From: Clostridiales bacterium
GTDB lineage: Bacteria > Bacillota > Clostridia > Oscillospirales > Oscillospiraceae
Reading direction: 5' to 3'
Assembly: GCA_019422005.1 (NCBI GenBank)
Contig: JAHZEF010000036.1
Location: forward strand, 1 to 16,598
Length of the DNA stretch: 16,598 nucleotides
Shown: piece by piece, positions 12,809-16,598 of the stretch
How the letters are laid out: every line of letters starts with the position of its first letter
Position numbering within the stretch: the stretch's first letter is position 1
Translations under genes and position numbers: made by a program
Notes under the pieces: generated by a model
Told to the model about the DNA's origin: nothing
Database searches by the model: none
What the model saw: the letters and a program-made list of their open reading frames with translations, nothing else

Positions 12809-12851
12809 GGCCCCCTGCGGAGCGACGGTCAAAAGACGCTCTGCGGGGGCC
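12809..12851. other. long imperfect hairpin in the convergent intergenic region
   Basis: 12809-12824 can pair with 12837-12851 to give a stem of about 15 bp with two wobbles or a one-base bulge and a 12-base loop. No T-run follows on either strand. The rest of 12798-12929 shows no gene. Confidence 0.4.
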
Positions 12852-12929
12852 GGGCCGCATCTGCGCGGCCGCGGAGATCATGGCCCGCTGAACATTTGGG
12901 AAGCGCGCAGATCCCGCGGCGAAGCCCCG

Positions 12930-13397
12930 CTAAAGGGCCGGCCAATAGGGGATCATGCCCAGCGCCGGCAGTACGCCGGCGGCGACGGCGAACAGGATGC
13001 CCCATTTGATGCCATTGCCGTACTGTCGCTCCTGTTCCTGCCTGCGCTGCGCCTCGGCGGCCGTATCCCGGCGGATGCTGTCCTGCCGGGCCCGGAGAAG
13101 GCGGTCTGCTTCCCGGGGATCATAGGGGGAGACGATCAGGGTGCCGGGCTGGCTGACCATCCTGGGCGCGGAGGAACGGACCATCAGGCGTTCCTCCGCG
13201 CCCGCTTCCACCGTGGTTTCGGCAAATCCAATGAAAGTACCGTCCGTCCGCAGGCCCCGGAACCTGCGGCAGTTGAAGCACAGGATGACCCCGTCGGGGG
13301 CCAACCCCTTCCGCGGATCCTGCAGGACGGCTGGCAGCAGGCAGCTGAAGATCGGCCCGCCGGCAGGCAGGGCTGCTGCAAACCCGCATAAAACCAC
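12930..13397 (-). CDS. hypothetical membrane protein with N-terminal signal/anchor and C-terminal helix
   Basis: I do not recognise this 155-residue protein. It begins with a hydrophobic stretch (VLCGFAAALPAGGPIFSCLL), then has a middle part with CFNCRRF, a charged probable coiled region (about 93-125, rich in Arg, Glu, Gln and Asp) and a hydrophobic C-terminus (about 130-150, WGILFAVAAGVLPALGMI). Codon choice is as G/C-ending as in neighbouring genes, which argues that it is coding. The only in-frame conventional start is GTG 13397, which has no visible Shine-Dalgarno and would cut into the hydrophobic leader. The frame stays open back to the stop at 13424-13422, and a one-base change there would join it to the ATG at 13434. 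The N-terminus is therefore uncertain. Confidence 0.55.
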   Translation of the reverse strand: MVLCGFAAALPAGGPIFSCLLPAVLQDPRKGLAPDGVILCFNCRRFRGLRTDGTFIGFAETTVEAGAEERLMVRSSAPRMVSQPGTLIVSPYDPREADRLLRARQDSIRRDTAAEAQRRQEQERQYGNGIKWGILFAVAAGVLPALGMIPYWPAL

Positions 13398-13427
13398 AAA
13401 AGCAGAAGCTAAACAACGAATTTAGTA

Positions 13428-13456
13428 TGGACATTTTGTTTGACCGTTGTTATAAT
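13428..13456 (+). promoter_or_regulatory. promoter of the PfkB-family kinase gene
   Basis: TGGACA (13428-13433), a 17-bp spacer and TATAAT (13451-13456). The start would be near 13463, giving a leader of about 100 bases. The leader contains a short hairpin (ggcgc 13478-13482 with gcgcc 13486-13490); no known riboswitch was recognised. Confidence 0.8.
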
Positions 13457-13564
13457 TAAGGTAATCTGTTTTTTGACGGCGCTGTGCGCCTGCCTTCGCC
13501 GCCGGGCCGGGAACGGAACTGCCGCCTGGCGCCACACCAACACATTGCAGGAGGGAACCATTCC

Positions 13565-14575
13565 ATGTCGAACAAAAAAGGAATCTGCTGCGCGGGCAAC
13601 ATGATTGTGGATATTACATATCCCATCGAGACCTGGCCGAAGCAGAATGAGCTGACCCACATCACTGAGGGCATTCAAAGCTCCACCGGCGGCTCGGTGT
13701 GCAACACCATTACGGACCTGGCCAAGCTGGATCCCACGATGCATCTGGTGGCTTCGGGCTTTGCCGGCCACGACGCCGAGGGCGACTTTATGCTCAGCGA
13801 ACTCTCCAAGTTTCCCAACATCGACCTGAGCATGATCCAGCGGGACGGACGTACCTCCTTTACGGCGGTTATGAGCAACAATCAGACCAAGGAACGCACA
13901 TTCTTCCAGCATGCCGGCGCCAACGCCTACTACGGCGAAGAGCACATCGACTGGGAGAAGCTGGACGTGGATATTTTCCATATCGGCTATATCCTGCTGC
14001 TGCCCCATCTGGATGAGGCGGACCCGGAGTATGGCACGAAGATGGCGCGGCTGCTCCACCGGGCGCAGAAGCAGGGGCTGAAAACCTCCATCGATGTGGT
14101 GTCCGAGGCGGGCGACCGGTTCCGCCGCCTGGTGACGCCGGCGCTGAAATATACAGACTACTGTATCATCAACGAGCTGGAGACCCAGCAGACCACCGGC
14201 GTGACCTTGCGCGGCGACGACGGGGTGCTGCATCCCGAAAACATGAAGCAGGCGCTGCAGCGCCTGTTCGAGCTGGGCGTTTCCACCTGGGCTGTGATCC
14301 ACTGCCCGGAGATGGGCTGCGGCATGGATGCGGCCGGCAATTATTTCGAGAAAAAGAGCCTGAAGCTGCCCAAGGGCTACATCAAGGGCACGGTGGGGGC
14401 GGGCGACGCCTTCTGCGCCGGCGTCCTCTATGCGGCCGAGACAGGCAAATCCATGGACGAAGCGCTGAAGCTGGGCGCCTGCGCCGCGGCTGCATCCCTG
14501 GGAGAGGTCAGCGCCTCCGACGGCGTGAAGACGGCCGCCGAAGTCCTGAAGCTCTACGATCAGTACCACCAGTGA
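13565..14575 (+). CDS. PfkB-family carbohydrate kinase
   Basis: The 336-residue protein has the ribokinase/PfkB fold and would use ATP to phosphorylate a sugar or related small molecule in the cytosol. The N-terminal segment GNMIVDITYP and the substrate-side STGGSVCNTITDLAKL (40-55) correspond to the family's first motif. The C-terminal signature is GTVGAGDAFCAGVLYA (275-290), with Asp281 as catalytic base and GAG as the anion hole. The usual Asp that opens the DTxGAGD motif is Gly275 here. ATG 13565 follows gaggaggg-like Shine-Dalgarno sequence (caggaggga); the longer upstream open frame is leader. It is followed 69 bp later by a mannitol-1-phosphate dehydrogenase-like gene, which suggests a hexose or hexitol substrate, but sequence alone does not fix it. 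Confidence 0.88.
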   Translation: MSNKKGICCAGNMIVDITYPIETWPKQNELTHITEGIQSSTGGSVCNTITDLAKLDPTMHLVASGFAGHDAEGDFMLSELSKFPNIDLSMIQRDGRTSFTAVMSNNQTKERTFFQHAGANAYYGEEHIDWEKLDVDIFHIGYILLLPHLDEADPEYGTKMARLLHRAQKQGLKTSIDVVSEAGDRFRRLVTPALKYTDYCIINELETQQTTGVTLRGDDGVLHPENMKQALQRLFELGVSTWAVIHCPEMGCGMDAAGNYFEKKSLKLPKGYIKGTVGAGDAFCAGVLYAAETGKSMDEALKLGACAAAASLGEVSASDGVKTAAEVLKLYDQYHQ

Positions 14576-14581
14576 TTCCGC

Positions 14582-14606
14582 CTGCGCCGGGCTCTGCCCG
14601 GCGCAG
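14582..14606 (+). other. perfect intercistronic hairpin between the kinase and dehydrogenase genes
   Basis: ctgcgccgggc (14582-14592) pairs with gcccggcgcag (14596-14606), loop tct. It starts 6 bp after the kinase stop. Only a weak T-rich stretch follows (tgtgttgcattt), so it may attenuate or protect mRNA ends rather than terminate fully. Confidence 0.55.
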
Positions 14607-14644
14607 CGTGTGTTGCATTTCATTAAAAAAGAGGTAATGGATTC

Positions 14645-15859
14645 ATGAAAGCAGTAATGTACGGCGGCGGCAACATCGGCCGCGGTTTTATCGGGGCGCT
14701 TCTGAGCCAGTCCGGCTATGAGGTCACCTTCATCGACGTGGCGGAGCCGGTGGTGAAGGAACTGCAGGAAAAGCACGAATATCCGGTTCGCTACGTCTCC
14801 AGCCAGGGGTATGAGGATGTGGTGATCCGGAATGTCACCGCGGTCAACGGCAACGACGCCGAAGCGGCCGCCGAGGCCATCGCTTCCTGCGATATTATGG
14901 CCACCGCCGTGGGCGCGCGGATCCTGAAGTTTATCATCGGCAACCTTGTGGCCGGCCTGCGCAGGCGCTGGGCCCGCACCGACAAGCCGCTGAATATCAT
15001 CATCTGTGAAAACCTGATGGATGCCAACAAGGTGCTCGAGGGGATGCTCAAGGAGCAGCTGACCGACGAGGAAAAAGCGCTGTTTGATGCGCGCGTCGGG
15101 CTGGTGGAGGCCTCCATCGGCCGCATGGTGCCGGTGCAGACCGATGAAATGAAGGACGGAAACCCCATGCGCGTCTGCGTGGAGCGGTACGGCTTCCTGC
15201 CCACCGACAAGGCGGCCTTCCGGGGCGGCGTGCCGGAAATCCGGAATATGGTTCCGTTCGAGCCCTTTGATTTTTACATCAAGCGCAAGCTCTACGTCCA
15301 CAATATGGGCCATGCCACCTGCGCCTATCTGGGCGATGTGCTGGGGCTGGAGTATATCTATCAGTCCATCGATCAGGACGAGGTTCACATTCTTGTGCAG
15401 AACGCCATGCTGGAGAGCGCCATGGCGCTTTCCCAGAAGTACGGCGTGGCGCTGGACTCGATCATGCTGCATATTACGGACCTGCTGCACCGCTTCACCA
15501 ACGCCGCGCTGAAGGATACGTGCCAGCGCGTGGGCGGCGACCCGGGCCGTAAGCTCAGCCCCGACGACCGGATGATCGGCTCTGCCTCGCTGGCGCTGGC
15601 GCAGGGCGTGACGCCGGCCTATATCGCTGTGGGGGCCGCCGCCGGACTCCGGCGCTATATCCAGGAGGCCGAAGGCCTGGAGCAGTCCATGGCCGCGGCG
15701 GAGCAGGTGCTCTCGGAGGTCTCCCATCTGGACGTCAGGGGAGAACTGGCCACGCTGATTCTGAACATGTACCGGCTGTTCCTGGAAGGCAGGGGGCTTG
15801 GTGAAATCCGCCGCGCCGCCGACCGGGTCAAGGCCGAAAGCCTGCACGATATCATCTGA
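14645..15859 (+). CDS. mtlD: mannitol-1-phosphate 5-dehydrogenase family protein
   Basis: The 404-residue protein belongs to the polyol-specific long-chain dehydrogenases and most resembles MtlD, which interconverts mannitol 1-phosphate and fructose 6-phosphate with NAD(H). The N-terminal Rossmann motif is MYGGGNIGRGFIG (5-17), with Asp31 at the end of the second strand favouring NAD over NADP. The catalytic Lys-x4-Asn-x2-His motif is Lys215, Asn220, His223 (KLYVHNMGH). Length is slightly above E. coli MtlD (382). gaggt lies 9 bases before the ATG. No mannitol PTS genes (mtlA, mtlF) are adjacent; the partner is a PfkB kinase, so the sugar phosphate may come from that kinase rather than PTS uptake. 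Related phosphopolyol or tagaturonate/fructuronate-type substrates are less likely from the N-terminus. Confidence 0.85.
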   Translation: MKAVMYGGGNIGRGFIGALLSQSGYEVTFIDVAEPVVKELQEKHEYPVRYVSSQGYEDVVIRNVTAVNGNDAEAAAEAIASCDIMATAVGARILKFIIGNLVAGLRRRWARTDKPLNIIICENLMDANKVLEGMLKEQLTDEEKALFDARVGLVEASIGRMVPVQTDEMKDGNPMRVCVERYGFLPTDKAAFRGGVPEIRNMVPFEPFDFYIKRKLYVHNMGHATCAYLGDVLGLEYIYQSIDQDEVHILVQNAMLESAMALSQKYGVALDSIMLHITDLLHRFTNAALKDTCQRVGGDPGRKLSPDDRMIGSASLALAQGVTPAYIAVGAAAGLRRYIQEAEGLEQSMAAAEQVLSEVSHLDVRGELATLILNMYRLFLEGRGLGEIRRAADRVKAESLHDII

Positions 15860-15867
15860 CCCGCTGC

Positions 15868-15899
15868 CGCCGCGCCGTCTCCGACGGCGCGGCGTTTTT
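15868..15899 (+). terminator. rho-independent terminator of the kinase-mtlD operon
   Basis: A 12-bp perfect stem (15868-15879 with 15883-15894, loop tcc) is followed by five T, 8 bp after the mtlD stop. Confidence 0.95.
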
Positions 15900-15914
15900 C
15901 GTCCCCTTCCGCCC

Positions 15915-15943
15915 TTGCATATTGCCCGCCGGTGTGCTAGGAT
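15915..15943 (+). promoter_or_regulatory. likely promoter of the FemAB-like gene
   Basis: TTGCAT (15915-15920), a 17-bp spacer and TAGGAT (15938-15943) with an extended TGC before the -10. TATAAA at 15949-15954 is an alternative -10 without a well-placed -35. Confidence 0.6.
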
Positions 15944-15995
15944 ATTTGTATAAAATCGCCATCGTATACGGCGGTCTGATATGGGAGACAAACAG

Positions 15996-16598
15996 ATGTC
16001 AGAATTGATTACCGAAAAAACCCTTCCGGAGTACGAAGCGTTCGTGCAGTCCTCTCCCAAGGGCAATTTTGCACAGAGCGTGCTGTGGGCCAGGCAGAAG
16101 CCCATGTGGACGTGGAAGGCCATCGCCGTCCGGGACGGCGGCGGGGCGATCTGCGGCACGCTGGCTGTGCTGATCCGCAAGGTCCCCGGCACGCCGTTCA
16201 CCCTGATGTACGGCTGCCGCGGCCCGGTCTGCGATCCGTCCGATCAGGCCACGATCCGCGAGCTGCTGGACGGCGCCAGGCTGCTGGCCAAAGAGTTCAG
16301 ATCCTACGTGATCAAGCTGGATCCGGACATCCCCTCTTCCAACACGCAGTTCCGGGACTATATGCTGGGGCAGGGCTTCCGCCTGAAAGAGGGCGGAAAG
16401 AATTTTGAAGCGATTCAGCCCCGCTATGTGTTCCGTCTCAATGTGGAGGGGCGGACAGAAGAGGAGCTCATGGCCGGCTTCCATCAGAAATGGCGCTACA
16501 ACATCCGGCTGGCGGAGCGCAGGGGGGTGGAGGTTCGGATCTGCGGCAGGGAAATGGTGCCGGAATTTGCGCGGCGGATGCTGGAGACCGGCGTGCGC
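15996..16598 (+). CDS. FemAB/FemX-family aminoacyltransferase, 3'-truncated by window edge
   Basis: The frame is open from ATG 15996 to the last base (201 codons) and continues outside. The N-terminus MSELITEKTLPEYEAFVQSS and the early FAQSVLWARQK resemble the FemAB fold, in which a GNAT-like domain uses aminoacyl-tRNA to add amino acids to the lipid II stem peptide. The characteristic segment FHQKWRYNIRLAERRGVEV (about residues 163-181) matches the Fem-family RYNIRxAEKxGV pattern. ATG 15996 is preferred over the in-frame ATG 15981 because gggaga lies 7 bases before it. It has its own promoter after the mtlD terminator. Which amino acid is added, and whether the cross-bridge is the true target, cannot be told here. 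Confidence 0.85.
   Translation, partial: MSELITEKTLPEYEAFVQSSPKGNFAQSVLWARQKPMWTWKAIAVRDGGGAICGTLAVLIRKVPGTPFTLMYGCRGPVCDPSDQATIRELLDGARLLAKEFRSYVIKLDPDIPSSNTQFRDYMLGQGFRLKEGGKNFEAIQPRYVFRLNVEGRTEEELMAGFHQKWRYNIRLAERRGVEVRICGREMVPEFARRMLETGVR

Noticed and set aside
13463..13564. Riboswitch in the ~100-base leader of the kinase gene
   Set aside because: Only a short 5-bp hairpin and scattered GC-rich pairing are seen, with no terminator switch and no recognisable aptamer core.
13409..16201. A 930-codon minus-strand open frame antisense to the kinase and mtlD genes
   Set aside because: It lies opposite two well-conserved genes, and its translation is His/Arg/Gly-rich without recognisable motifs. 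It is an antisense shadow.
1..16598. Prophage, insertion sequence, CRISPR array or defence system
   Set aside because: No transposase, integrase, direct repeats with spacers, nuclease/toxin pairs or att-like repeats were seen. All genes look like resident chromosomal genes.

Overview
The window reads as chromosomal housekeeping DNA from a G+C-rich anaerobic Firmicute, most likely a Clostridia lineage of the Oscillospirales/Christensenellales kind. This rests on strong Shine-Dalgarno sites, consensus sigma-A promoters, a T-box leader ahead of hisS-aspS, a DarA-type cyclic-di-AMP receptor, PerR with a reverse rubrerythrin, and a FemAB-family aminoacyltransferase. The taxonomic call is inference. 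No rRNA, tRNA, CRISPR array, phage or insertion sequence is visible, and codon use looks uniform.

Layout. 1-1409: the 3' end of radC, then a convergent esterase gene. 1410-3916: a divergent promoter pair, uvrB (TTG start) and a small cupin. 3954-5211: a perfect consensus promoter, a structured leader, rpsF-ssb-rpsR and a strong terminator. 5212-5643: an HPr-like gene whose promoter spacer contains a 16-bp palindrome, with its own terminator. 5656-11082 is a long minus-strand block, read in transcription order as minD, an MgsA-fold gene, a T-box leader with a candidate His specifier, a small two-helix membrane protein, hisS, aspS and darA. 11209-12797: perR, reverse rubrerythrin and a desulforedoxin-like protein, behind a promoter with a PerR/Fur-type operator. 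12930-13397: a minus-strand membrane protein of unknown function. 13428-15899: a PfkB-family kinase and a mannitol-1-phosphate 5-dehydrogenase-like gene. 15915-end: the start of a FemAB-like gene that runs off the window.

How the genes work together. The perR group is a self-regulated peroxide-defence operon. The hisS-aspS group is an aminoacyl-tRNA synthetase operon under tRNA-sensing attenuation. No promoter is visible between the MgsA-fold gene and the T-box, so the T-box may act as an internal attenuator in a longer minD-led transcript. The kinase/dehydrogenase pair suggests hexitol or hexose-phosphate interconversion.

Most unusual points. The MgsA-fold protein has lost the residues that form the methylglyoxal synthase active site. 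MinD ends without its membrane-targeting tail and has no minC or minE beside it. The desulforedoxin-like protein has an unrecognised N-terminal domain. A small membrane protein sits inside the T-box/hisS operon. No wholly new multi-gene system is evident.
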